Below are positions 24,331 through 33,410 of a stretch of 45,132 nucleotides of DNA, in pieces (within the stretch, counting starts at the first letter, position 1; the number at the start of each line of letters is the position of its first letter). Source of the DNA: an uncultured Prevotella sp. GTDB taxonomy: Bacteria; Bacteroidota; Bacteroidia; Bacteroidales; Bacteroidaceae. Under the pieces are notes generated by a model that did no database searches, was not told where the DNA came from, and saw only the letters and a program-made list of their open reading frames with translations. The stretch is taken from contig CALIZL010000114.1 in assembly GCA_938028745.1 (NCBI GenBank), positions 1 through 45,132 on the forward strand, read 5' to 3'. A program made the position numbers and the translations under genes.

Positions 24331-25878
24331 TTATTGATAACCAGGATTTTGTTTCACTGCACCCTTGCCGTCGATAATGGCTGCGAGGGGTAGCGGGTAC
24401 ACCTCTTTATACTCCTCGGCGTAAGGCGAACCGTTTATTTTCTTTACCCACGGGATGAGTTTATGGTGACGAATGAGGTCGGCTCTGAACTGACCGTTCT
24501 CGCACCAGAACTCGTGCCAGCGTTCCGTTAGCACGGCGTCAAGCACCTTTTCGGGCGTGTTGAGAGTGGTGGCAGAAAGGTTTTCGATGCCGGCACGATG
24601 CCTAACAACGTTGATAAGGTTCACCGCCTCCTTCAAATCGTTGGCTGTTGCGCCTGGTTTTTGCGACGAGGCCTCGGCTAACGACAAGTAAACGTCGGCG
24701 TAACGGTAGAGGATGAGGTCGATGTCCGACTTTCCTTCGGAGGCTTTCACCCTTGTGTCGTAACCCATTTTCAGTGCGATGGGACCCACGGCAAGGTCGG
24801 AGCCGTGCGTGTCGCGGTCTATTGTTGCTCCGGTAGAACTGGTGTACGACGTAAGCAGCTTTGTCCGGCGCACGTCTTTGGGCTCGAACGAGTCGTAAAA
24901 TGCCCATGTGCTGGTTACTGTTCCCCATCCGCCGCTCATTCCGCCTTGCGCAAAGTCGGTGGGAAGCACCATCATGTGCCACTGGTTGATGCTGGGTCCA
25001 TTGTACGAGCAAGGCAATGCGTAGATGATTTCTTTGTTGGCCGAGCCTTGTCCGCCCAGTTCGAACATCTTTACGTAGTCTCTTTGCAGCTGGTAGCCAT
25101 ACTTCGGGTTCATCAATTCGCGTGCCAACGTCTCCACCTTATTATAATAGTCTTTGCTTATCGGCGTTTCGTGCAGGTACAGGCGTATCAGCAACATCTT
25201 GGCAAACCCACTGCTGAACCGTCCATATTCCGCTTTGCCGGGCATGGGCAGGTGTTCGGCGGCAAACAAGAGGTCGTCTTCTATGAACTTCACTTGCTCT
25301 TCGCGCGTGAGCCTGGGCAGCGGTTGTTCTTTCAAAGGGTGCTTTAAAACGTCTAACGGAGCGATAACCAGCGGCCCGTACATGTCGTAGAGCGTGTAGG
25401 TAAGGAACGCACGTGCACAACGAACCTCGGCTTCGTAGGTCTGTTTCTTGCTTTCGGCGATGGGCGCATGGGCTATATCGTCTAGCGTAAGCGTGCAAGT
25501 GCTTATTTTATTGATGTATCCGCCGCTGTAATCGGTGGAGTTGCGTGTGAAGTAAAACCACGTTATCTCTTCGCTCGTGGGGAAGAAGTTCAGTTCGGCG
25601 GCCATTTTCTGCGCCCCGAACTTGCCCGACAGGGTGCCTGTTGTGCAGTCGTTGACGAACATCACGCCCCTTTCTGAGGGCGAGTAGATGCCGTCCCACC
25701 AGTCGCCGCGCAGTGGGCGGTAGCAGTTCATCACCAGTGCCTGCACGTCGCTCTCGTTTTTGGGGAAGTTGTTCGGGTTAATCTCCGAATAGTCTATGGG
25801 CGTAAGGTCTGAGCAAGCGGCCGCGAGTGCTAGCAAAACCGTGCCCAACAGTGTGGATAAGCCTTTTATTCTTTTCAT
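24331..25878 (-). CDS. SusD/RagB family nutrient-binding outer-membrane lipoprotein
   Basis: A 515-residue lipoprotein with lipobox LAAAC (Cys22). The N-terminal SusD helix region includes NESDVQALVMNCYRPLRGDWW. TPR-like helices follow, with YEAEVRCARAFLTYTLYDMYGPLVI (the RAFxYFxLxxxYGxVP motif of the family), and the C-terminal RagB/SusD domain has YRYADVYLSLAEASS and VLDAVLTERWHEFWCENGQFRADLIRHHKL. Forms the lid over the SusC-like transporter and captures glycan at the cell surface. It sits 19 bp after susC, the usual pairing. Confidence 0.95.
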   Translation of the reverse strand: MKRIKGLSTLLGTVLLALAAACSDLTPIDYSEINPNNFPKNESDVQALVMNCYRPLRGDWWDGIYSPSERGVMFVNDCTTGTLSGKFGAQKMAAELNFFPTSEEITWFYFTRNSTDYSGGYINKISTCTLTLDDIAHAPIAESKKQTYEAEVRCARAFLTYTLYDMYGPLVIAPLDVLKHPLKEQPLPRLTREEQVKFIEDDLLFAAEHLPMPGKAEYGRFSSGFAKMLLIRLYLHETPISKDYYNKVETLARELMNPKYGYQLQRDYVKMFELGGQGSANKEIIYALPCSYNGPSINQWHMMVLPTDFAQGGMSGGWGTVTSTWAFYDSFEPKDVRRTKLLTSYTSSTGATIDRDTHGSDLAVGPIALKMGYDTRVKASEGKSDIDLILYRYADVYLSLAEASSQKPGATANDLKEAVNLINVVRHRAGIENLSATTLNTPEKVLDAVLTERWHEFWCENGQFRADLIRHHKLIPWVKKINGSPYAEEYKEVYPLPLAAIIDGKGAVKQNPGYQ

Positions 25879-25897
25879 CGTTGCAGTGGTATTGCGG

Positions 25898-28800
25898 TTA
25901 GAATGTTACGTTTATGCCCATGCTGTAGGTACGGGCGTTGGGATAAGCTGCCGCATAATAGTCGGTTTCGGGGTCCAATCCTTTATACGGAGTGATGCAG
26001 AACAGGTTGTTGGCGCTTAGCGACAGGCGCACGCGCGACAACACCTTGGTGCGCGAAATCCAGGCTTGGGGCAGTGTCCAGCCCAGGCTGATGTTGGTTA
26101 GGCGAACAAACCAGGCCTTCTGATAGTACCAGTCGCCCGAAGTGTAGTTGTTGTTCCATCCGTTAAACGATGCGGGTTGCGTGGTCGAGGGGTTGTCCCA
26201 GGTCCAGCGGTCCTTTATCTTTCGCAAGGCGTTGTAGCCATAGCGCGCCAGGTCGCCCCCTCCAAGGCCGTACGCCATCTCGGTGGGGTCCTGCATAAGT
26301 CGGTTGAACATGCCGTTGAGTTGTATGCTCAGGTCGAAGTCTTTATATCGCAGCGTGTTGGTTAACCCGGCCAGCCAGCCTGGGTCTTGCGAACCCAGCA
26401 GCACGTTGTCGGCATCGTCGATGATGCCGTCGGGCTCTCCTGTCAGCACGAAACGTCCGTTTTCGTCTACCACGGGCTGGTTTTTGTCGTCGCGCTTGTA
26501 GCCGTTAATGTCCTTAATCACTATTTCGCCCGGGCGCAAGTCGGGCTGTGCCTTGGGTGCTTTTTCGCCAATCTGCAAGATATGGTCGGCCAATCGCGAG
26601 TATATTGGGCGTATGGGGTCGTCCACGCGTTCGTAAACGCTGGGTTTCCAGTCGGGCGTACGCTCTTTCCAACGGTCTTTATAGGCGGTGAAAGTAAAGT
26701 CGGTGCTCCATTTAAAGTAGCGTGTGTCGATGTTTTTCGTGTTGATGGTCACCTCAACGCCTGTGCTTTGCGTCTTGCCCACATTGGCCATCACGCTCGT
26801 AACCTCTTGATAGGCGTTCAGTGGCTTGTAGTTCAGCAGGTCGGAAATAACCTTATGATAAAACTCAACGCTGGCAAGAATGCGGTTGTTGAGGAAACCC
26901 AGGTCCAAGCCCACGTTCCATTCGGTGGTGGTTTCCCATTTCAGGTCGGGGTTTTCAAGGCGCAAACGATATACGCCGATAATCTGTGAGTTGTCTTCTT
27001 TGTTGAAGGCGGCCCGTGCCGAATAGCTGGCAAAGGCGTTGGTGCCGATGTCCGAGTTGCCTGTTTGTCCCCAACTCAATCGCCATTTCAGCATGCTTAC
27101 CCATCCTAAGGGTTTCATGAAGGGCTCTTCGCTCACGGTCCACCCCAGTGCCACCGAGGGGAAGTAGCCCCATTTGTGGTTACGTGCAAACACGCTGGCA
27201 CCGTCGGCGCGCATGGTGGCCGTTAGGTAGTATCGCTCTTTGAGGATGTAGTTGGCGCGGAAGAAGTAGCTTTCCATCTTGTTTTTGCTATATCCCGACC
27301 CAACGCGCTTTTGTCCTGTGCCTGCATCTAGGTTGTGGTAGCCGAAGGCGTCGGTAAGGAAGTCGTTGTTGCCTGCCCGCGAAGTTTTCAACTCAAACTC
27401 TTCGTAAGATGTTCCTGCCAACAGCGACAGCTTGTGCATATCGTTAAACGTGCGGATGTAATTGGCCGTACCCTCCAAAAGGTATTGGTTGTTGTCGTTG
27501 TTGTAAACGTCGGCGTTGCCATTGGCGTTCTTTCCGGCCAACGTGGTCTTGGGTTCGTAGGTTCCGCGGAAGATGTTGGCGCGGTCTAAGCCTGCGTTTA
27601 GTTTCAGTGTGAGCCCTTGCAAGGGGTTGGCTTCAAGGAAGATGTTGCCCAACAGGCGGTCGATGCGGCTCTCGTCGGTGTTGTTCAGCAGCGAGTAGGG
27701 GTTGGGTTGCGTTCCCAGTAGTGGGTTAATGGGGTATGTGCCCGTGGCGGGGTCGAAGGCTTTGATGTGCGGACCCATCTGCACGGCTGCCCTTATCATG
27801 CCCGACTTTTCCCATTGGCGGCCTCCAAGCTGGGCGTTGGCGTTGTCGATGCGTGTCAGCGTGAGGTTCAGGCCTAGCTTAAAGATGTCGAGAAACTTTT
27901 GGTCGATGTTGGTTTTTAGGGTATAGCGCGTCATGGCAGAATTGCGGATGATGCCCTTATTGTCGTAATAGTTGAGCGACAGCATGTATTGCGTGCCTTT
28001 CGAGCCGCCGCGCACGCTTAGGTTATGCTCTTGCACCTGGCCGTTGCGCGTGATGAGCCCCAGCCAATCAGTGCCTTCGCCCGCTGCCGCAATTTGGGCT
28101 TCGGTGTAGGGTTGCGTGTAGGCCAGTCCGTTTTTGGGCGATTTCAGTGCGTCTTCGAGCCGCTTTCCGCCCCACGGGCCAACGCCGTTTTCCCACACCC
28201 AGTATTCCCACGTCGACTTGTTTTTCTCCACCATCCACTCTTTTAGCGAAAGCATGTCGTAATTGTCAGAATACTTCTGGAACGAGTAGTTGTACGAATA
28301 ATCCACCTGCGGTTTGCCTTCGGCTCCGCGTTTGGTGGTTACGATAACCACGCCGTTGGCCGCGCGTGCCCCGTAAATGGCCGTTGCCGAGGCATCTTTC
28401 AGCACTTCCACCCGTTCGATGTCGTTGGGGTTGAGAAAGTTCAGCACGCCCTGCGTGCCTGGGTCCATACGGTCGTTAACGCCCTTGGGCTGGTCTATCT
28501 TGGCAATGGGAAACCCGTCTACGATGTACAGCGGGTCGTTGTTGGCGTTAACCGAGCCTGCCCCGCGCACCAAGATGTCGAGTCCGCCGCCCGGTTGGGC
28601 CGAGTTTTGGCGCACATATAGCCCTGCCGCCTTGCCCGCGAGGGCGTGTGCGGCCGAAGCAACGCCAGCCAGAGCTACGTCCGACCCCTTTACCGAGGAG
28701 ATGGCGCCCGTAAGGTCGCGTTTCTTCATCTTGCCGTAGCCCACAACAACCACCTCGTCTAGCGAGTGGCTGTCTTCGCTAAGGGTGATGTCGAGCGAGG

Positions 28801-29125
28801 GCTTGGCCTTCACTTCTTGCGGCGTAAAGCCGATGTAGGTTATGGTCAGGCTGCTGCCTGCGGGCACTGTGAGCGAGAAACGGCCGTCGATGTCGGTTAC
28901 GGTGGCCAGTTTCGAGCCTACCACCTGCACGCCGGCGCCTATTACGGGCTCGCCGTTGGCATCGTGAACATAACCCGTAACGTCGATGGTTTGCACCGGT
29001 GCAAGTGTCCTTAACGAGGGCGCGGCGTGGCTCTCGGCACTTGCTCGAAGGGGCAAACACAGCCCCGTGCAGCTTGCTAAGAGCAGTGCAAACAGGCCGT
29101 GCTTTACTTCATAGCGTACTTCCAT
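25898..29125 (-). CDS. SusC/RagA family TonB-linked outer-membrane transporter
   Basis: A 1075-residue outer-membrane protein. The signal peptide ends near residue 30 (LRASAES). A carboxypeptidase-D-like domain (about 48-112) starts with VTGYVHDANGEPVIGAGVQV. It is followed by the SusC hallmark SLDEVVVVGYGKMKKRDLTG (124-143, TonB-box region), the plug with DPLYIVDGFPI and RVEVLKDASATAIYGARAANG, and a C-terminal 22-strand barrel ending in the aromatic NVTF. Imports oligosaccharides with its SusD partner, powered by TonB. No extended N-terminal signalling (STN) domain and no sigma/anti-sigma pair are present. First gene of the operon; no consensus promoter was found in the 480 bp upstream. Confidence 0.96.
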   Translation of the reverse strand: MEVRYEVKHGLFALLLASCTGLCLPLRASAESHAAPSLRTLAPVQTIDVTGYVHDANGEPVIGAGVQVVGSKLATVTDIDGRFSLTVPAGSSLTITYIGFTPQEVKAKPSLDITLSEDSHSLDEVVVVGYGKMKKRDLTGAISSVKGSDVALAGVASAAHALAGKAAGLYVRQNSAQPGGGLDILVRGAGSVNANNDPLYIVDGFPIAKIDQPKGVNDRMDPGTQGVLNFLNPNDIERVEVLKDASATAIYGARAANGVVIVTTKRGAEGKPQVDYSYNYSFQKYSDNYDMLSLKEWMVEKNKSTWEYWVWENGVGPWGGKRLEDALKSPKNGLAYTQPYTEAQIAAAGEGTDWLGLITRNGQVQEHNLSVRGGSKGTQYMLSLNYYDNKGIIRNSAMTRYTLKTNIDQKFLDIFKLGLNLTLTRIDNANAQLGGRQWEKSGMIRAAVQMGPHIKAFDPATGTYPINPLLGTQPNPYSLLNNTDESRIDRLLGNIFLEANPLQGLTLKLNAGLDRANIFRGTYEPKTTLAGKNANGNADVYNNDNNQYLLEGTANYIRTFNDMHKLSLLAGTSYEEFELKTSRAGNNDFLTDAFGYHNLDAGTGQKRVGSGYSKNKMESYFFRANYILKERYYLTATMRADGASVFARNHKWGYFPSVALGWTVSEEPFMKPLGWVSMLKWRLSWGQTGNSDIGTNAFASYSARAAFNKEDNSQIIGVYRLRLENPDLKWETTTEWNVGLDLGFLNNRILASVEFYHKVISDLLNYKPLNAYQEVTSVMANVGKTQSTGVEVTINTKNIDTRYFKWSTDFTFTAYKDRWKERTPDWKPSVYERVDDPIRPIYSRLADHILQIGEKAPKAQPDLRPGEIVIKDINGYKRDDKNQPVVDENGRFVLTGEPDGIIDDADNVLLGSQDPGWLAGLTNTLRYKDFDLSIQLNGMFNRLMQDPTEMAYGLGGGDLARYGYNALRKIKDRWTWDNPSTTQPASFNGWNNNYTSGDWYYQKAWFVRLTNISLGWTLPQAWISRTKVLSRVRLSLSANNLFCITPYKGLDPETDYYAAAYPNARTYSMGINVTF

Positions 29126-29607
29126 GTTGATTTTGTTTTTTGTAATTAGAGATGTGATTGCTAATTTGGGTTTATAAAATTATGAATTGTTTGGAAGAAC
29201 TGGTTAAAACATATGCATCGTTTAAACAATATAAACATAAATTAGACGCGATTAAGAGAGCGTGCGGCTTTTACAACGGGCAGCCAAACCACGTACGACC
29301 GCAAGCGGGGGCTGTGCGGTAGATTGGTTTGCAATTCTTTTTCAACCCGATCGATACACACCTCAAGACATACATACTCATCAACTTATCAACTCGGCAC
29401 CTCATTAATTCAACACCTCATTAACTCGGTACCTCATCCACTTGCCACCTCATCAGTGCAACACCTTATCGCCTCATCACCTCGAGAACTTGCAAACGCC
29501 TCAACTTATCAACACACCAACCCACCAACTCAAAACCTCATCACCACGAGCACTTACATTCTCCTCAACTTGTCAACTGGTCAACTGGTCAACTCAAAAC
29601 CTTAAAA
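29126..29607. repeat. PUL upstream region, with degenerate AACTCATCAAC-type repeats at 29365-29600
   Basis: The first 240 bp upstream of susC are AT-rich and contain a GTTTAAAC palindrome (29219-29226) but no TAnnTTTG box in the right orientation. From 29365 to 29600 words like CAACTTATCAACTC, CACCTCATCA and CAACTGGTCAACTGG recur about 8-20 bp apart. There is no coding potential. Confidence 0.55.
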
Positions 29608-30290
29608 ATATTATTTTTATTTTACAATATCGCTTCGATTTTCACGCCGTTCTAGCGAGAATATGGGTTAAAAAGTGGGCAAAAAGCCACTATTTCTAGA
29701 TTTTTTCGTCTTCCGTTTTGTCTGTTTTTGTGTGTGAAACCTGCATTTTGCACCATTTTGGCTTTCTAGTTTGGTTGCCAGCTCGTCTTTTTTAAAGTCC
29801 AATTACCCGTTTTTTGCCCCCAAAATCCCACTTTTTAACGACTATTTCGCCCTTTTCGGTCATGTTTTTCATGGTTCATAGAGGTTTTGCTTATACAATT
29901 ACGGCGTATATTTATGCTTTTCGCCTTGCATTTAGCGGCACATTGCCCTGCATTTTGCACCATTTTACCTTGCATTTAGCACCAAAACGCATTGCATTTA
30001 GCACCAAAACGCATTGCATTTAGCACCAAAACGCACTGCGTTTAGCACCAAAATGCACTGCATTTAGCACCATATTGCACTACATTTAGCGGCAAATGAC
30101 TCAAAAACAGGTGCGGATGATGGCCTCTTTAAATAAAAATACATTTTGTTGCATTCGCAGGTTAGCCCCTTTTTGCATCAAAACCAACCCTCGCGAGAAT
30201 CGATTTTTTGCGGCAAGGTTGGCAGTTGGTGGGCAAAAAGGGTGCTCATAGTGTTAAAAAACGAGCCGAAAATTGTACAAAACAGAAGTG
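29608..30290 (+). repeat. Dispersed intergenic repeat, copy 3 (complete), with 22-bp array
   Basis: A complete copy in the same orientation as the other three. It opens near ATTTTACAATATCG and CCGTTCTAGCGAGAATATGG, has eight units of exactly 22 bp at 29928-30103 (one more than copies 2 and 4), and closes with TCGCGAGAATCGATTTTTTG and CATAGTGTTAAA. It lies between the susC upstream region and the end of the uptake cluster. Positions 30291-30501 after it show nothing recognisable. Confidence 0.85.
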
Positions 30291-30501
30291 CACACAGCTT
30301 TTTGTTGGCGAGGTTTTGGGGTGCAAACCGATTGGTGCAGAAACGGGTATTGGTGGAGAAATGGTTGATGTTGTGTTTAAGCACCGAGGTAAAGCCCCCT
30401 GTGTGTGCAAGCCTTTGTACGAAATGGGTACTGCCGATGCGCTGAACTCCCTCACGGAGGTGCGTTGCGTTTTATGCCGAACCCACGTTTACAAAAAGAA
30501 A

Positions 30502-30537
30502 TCTCCCAGCGGCATGGCGAACCATGCAACTGGGAGA
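30502..30537 (-). terminator. Terminator of the uptake cluster
   Basis: TCTCCCAG pairs with CTGGGAGA around an inner GCATGG/CCATGC stem with a four-base loop. On the minus strand it is followed by ATTTCTTTTTGT, a T-rich tail, about 100 nt after the last lipoprotein stop. Confidence 0.85.
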
Positions 30538-30639
30538 GATGCTTGGGTTACCCCCTACAAACGCCGAATTTCGGCAGAACGGGGGTAAGTGGAGCTTGGA
30601 TGATGGCCGTTAGTCTGGCTTGCGGCCAGGTAGCGACGT

Positions 30640-31395
30640 TTATTCGGCTGTGAACCAAAGGAGGAACAACCCGCCGTCTACCTCGGTCAGCATCGCCATT
30701 TCTTTCTCAGTGAGGGTTTGTATGCGCGAGTTGCGCAGGAGCATCGGGCCTAGGAGTATTCGGGTGTCTATGTCTACGCGCTTGTTCTTAACGCTCCACT
30801 TGCCGTCGGGGAAGGTCTTCGACTGGGGAGAGCTCACGGTAAAGGTGAACTTGGAGTTGGGCAGGAACTCGAAATGCTTTACGGCCTTGTTGACAAACAT
30901 GTGGTAGGGGTTTGAGCTAGTGTGGTCTACGATGATGCGCGAACGCTCTTGGTCGGACAGCCACTTGTGTTTTTGCAAGCCCTGTGCAATTTGTTCGTCG
31001 GCGTATTGCTCTTCGGCAGCGGGCAAAGTAAGGTTGTTCACCTCGGCACTGGTGGCTCCGCTTTTCACTACCAGTTTCAGTTTTTGTTCATAACCGGCCA
31101 GCAGGGGCAGCTTAAAGGTATGTGTTCCGTTCTTGTCTGCTGAGGCTTGGTCTAGTGCCTTACCCCTTTTAACGTCTAAAACCAGGCTTAGCGATGCCTC
31201 GGCTGGGGCATTGGCCACGCTCACGGTGGCGGTGTTGGCCTTGGTGTCTGCGGCCACTTGCACCTTCAACTCCTTGGGGTCGGGCTTCGGTAGGGGCGCG
31301 TTGCTGTTGTCGTCGTCGTTAGAACACGCGAATAATAACATGGCGCAAAGCAGCGCCTGCATCCATAGTATGGAGCGAATTGCTTTTTTCTGCAT
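30640..31395 (-). CDS. Lipoprotein with a C-terminal calycin-like region
   Basis: A 251-residue lipoprotein of unknown function. The lipobox is LLFAC (Cys24), followed by SNDDDNSN, a strong match to the acidic surface-export signal of Bacteroidetes lipoproteins. An Ig-like segment (about 42-120: LKVQVAADTKANTATVSVAN and following) is followed by a beta-rich part with LQKHKWLSDQ and GKWSVKNKRVDIDTRI. The last resembles the calycin/lipocalin-like G-x-W ... N-x-V-x-I strands in other lipoproteins of this cluster. It is separated from the upstream gene by 302 bp with a terminator-like hairpin, so it may be transcribed apart. No family was recognised. Confidence 0.7.
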   Translation of the reverse strand: MQKKAIRSILWMQALLCAMLLFACSNDDDNSNAPLPKPDPKELKVQVAADTKANTATVSVANAPAEASLSLVLDVKRGKALDQASADKNGTHTFKLPLLAGYEQKLKLVVKSGATSAEVNNLTLPAAEEQYADEQIAQGLQKHKWLSDQERSRIIVDHTSSNPYHMFVNKAVKHFEFLPNSKFTFTVSSPQSKTFPDGKWSVKNKRVDIDTRILLGPMLLRNSRIQTLTEKEMAMLTEVDGGLFLLWFTAE

Positions 31396-31614
31396 AGTGT
31401 TGTGTTGGTTTATGAGTTTATGATTTTTTAGTTTGTGATTTTATGCGTTGATGAGAATATGCGTTTGTGGCTTTATGCGAACGTGGTTTTACGGGTTTCT
31501 GGAGATGTGGACTTGTACAGATAAGGGTTCGTTTGGCTGCTTGTTTGCTTGCTGGTGCGTTGGCATGTCGGCTTACAGACCGCCTACCGCCCCCTCGTTC
31601 CACAAGAACACTCA

Positions 31615-31640
31615 CCCCTCTCTCTTGATGGAGAGAGGGG
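31615..31640 (-). terminator. Hairpin in the gap between two cluster lipoproteins
   Basis: CCCCTCTCTC and GAGAGAGGGG form a perfect 10-bp stem with a six-base loop, 57 nt after the stop of the LRR-like lipoprotein. There is no T run. The rest of the gap (31396-31614) is a degenerate GTTTATGA/TTTATGCG short repeat near 31405-31500 without a gene or consensus promoter. Confidence 0.55.
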
Positions 31641-31697
31641 AGGGAAGTGTTTTATTCTATTCTTTTTGTTACCAGTTTTGCAAAATATGTTCGGTTT

Positions 31698-33398
31698 TTA
31701 CTTAGCAACGTCGTTCCCAAATTCGTCTTGCGTAACCCATGAAGGGTAGTTAACAAGCTTGGTTTTCCCCTTGTCTACCCTTATTAAGAAGTCGTTGTTG
31801 TTTTTAAAGTTGCTACGTTTAAGGTTCTTAGGGAAGATGATTTCTTTGACGGACCTTTCTTCCTGATAAATGTCGTCAATCTCAAGCTTGCTAACATTGT
31901 CTAGCTTGCTAAGGTCCAACACCTCGGTGGCCATTTTTTCGAGCTTGGCACTTGTGATTGTAGCAGGTAAGACAACGCGTTTCAGGTAGAGCGTATTCTT
32001 TTTATCGCCGAAGTCGGATATGCCAACACGATAGACATTGCCAAGTGCTAGCGAAACTGTTTTTACATTTAGGTGGCTTAAGTCTAACTGCTCCAACTTG
32101 CCTGCGTACCTAAATGGTGCAAGTTGTAACGTGTCTAGTTGTGTGGGATATATGGTTGTTGCCGTAATATACTTTTCGTTTCTCAACACCTTCAATCCTT
32201 TAACTTTCGAATAATCAACCAGTGTACCTTCCTTGATATCGACGTCGCCGCTCCCAGCAATGGTCAACGACGTTACGGGGCAAGGTATATCTTGCGGTAG
32301 AAGCCAGATATATTCGGGGTTGAAAGAAAGGAGTTTGAGCCCGCTTAGCCTCTCTAGCCCAACCAGTTTCACATTGCCTTGCTTGGGAGCGTATTCTTGT
32401 GTTGAGCCATATAAAAACAAAGAGTCTAACTTGGAGTTAAGTTTAATCTCCTTAGTTGGGATAGCTTTTTTGCCACCTTGAATTATTGAGAGGTAGGTTA
32501 AGTCGCTCTCGCTTACGTCAAAGCTTAGTATATCCGTCCCTTCTTTTAAGCCCTCGCTATTAGACACATGCAATCTGCGCAAGTATGGGTTTTTAACTTT
32601 AATGTTGGGTTCTTGCGATTTACTTCCATCTAGCTTTATCGAGCGTGCCTTAAACGAGTTAATGGTGGATGAATTAAAAAGACAATATTGGGCGTTTACT
32701 GTTGGCAGCACGTTTGCGGGAACTTTTGGAGCTGTTAAATTGCAATTTTTAAACTCCATCCATGTTATCTTGTCGTTCTTCGAGAAGTCGTATCCGCTTA
32801 CGTCTATGGGCTTAAAGGGGCGGTTGGGGAACCAAAGCGTGTAATCGAAGTTGCCGGCTTCAAAGATTAGTCGCACCTCTTCTAGCTTTGTAAGCTTGTC
32901 TAGGTCGAGCATTTTTGTTATCTGCGCCTCGGTTATGTAAATGCTTTTCGTGTTTGGAAAGTTGCCTGCTCCCCACAACGTAACGTCTTGCCCCAGGCCT
33001 TTGAACTCGGCATACTGGTTGAATTGCAGAATATGCTCTATCTTTTCTGGCGGCAGGTTCTCTTCGTTTTTCATCTTTAAGAAGAGCGAGTCGCCGTTGG
33101 GTAAGAGGTATGCGAAGCCGTCTTTGAGGGCTTTTGCGTGGTAGAAGTTGATGATGCGTTCGCCCTCTTTGCGGTTAGCCTCATCGGTAAGCTTGGGCAA
33201 ATTGGCGCGGGCCTGCTCAAAGCGGTAAGCTCGGGCGTAGTCGGTAACGCGCTCTTTGATGAAATCCTGGTATTGGGCGGTGTTCTCGTTCAGCTCCACA
33301 TCGTCTTGAACGACGTTGAGCAAGTCGCCCTTTTGGCACGAGGCCAGTGTAAGTGCCAGGGTCGTTGTGGCGGCCAGTGTGATATATGTTTTGTTCAT
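31698..33398 (-). CDS. Leucine-rich-repeat-like surface lipoprotein
   Basis: A 566-residue lipoprotein with lipobox TLASC (Cys21). Residues 25-130 are charged and helical. From about 150 onward the sequence follows an irregular LRR pattern of leucine/isoleucine-spaced strands: TKLEEVRLIFEAGNFDYT, NPYLRRLHVSNSEGL, LDSLFLYGSTQEY, LERLSGLKLLSFNPEYIW, LEQLDLSHLNVKTVSL and TEVLDLSKLDNVSKLEI. Repeat length varies, unlike the BspA protein at 7.6 kb. LRR lipoproteins usually bind proteins. Its place inside a receptor/lipoprotein operon, 12 bp after the next lipoprotein gene, suggests it binds a host carrier or substrate protein (inference). No family name can be given with confidence. Confidence 0.72.
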   Translation of the reverse strand: MNKTYITLAATTTLALTLASCQKGDLLNVVQDDVELNENTAQYQDFIKERVTDYARAYRFEQARANLPKLTDEANRKEGERIINFYHAKALKDGFAYLLPNGDSLFLKMKNEENLPPEKIEHILQFNQYAEFKGLGQDVTLWGAGNFPNTKSIYITEAQITKMLDLDKLTKLEEVRLIFEAGNFDYTLWFPNRPFKPIDVSGYDFSKNDKITWMEFKNCNLTAPKVPANVLPTVNAQYCLFNSSTINSFKARSIKLDGSKSQEPNIKVKNPYLRRLHVSNSEGLKEGTDILSFDVSESDLTYLSIIQGGKKAIPTKEIKLNSKLDSLFLYGSTQEYAPKQGNVKLVGLERLSGLKLLSFNPEYIWLLPQDIPCPVTSLTIAGSGDVDIKEGTLVDYSKVKGLKVLRNEKYITATTIYPTQLDTLQLAPFRYAGKLEQLDLSHLNVKTVSLALGNVYRVGISDFGDKKNTLYLKRVVLPATITSAKLEKMATEVLDLSKLDNVSKLEIDDIYQEERSVKEIIFPKNLKRSNFKNNNDFLIRVDKGKTKLVNYPSWVTQDEFGNDVAK

Positions 33399-33410
33399 TG
33401 TAGCTTTGTG

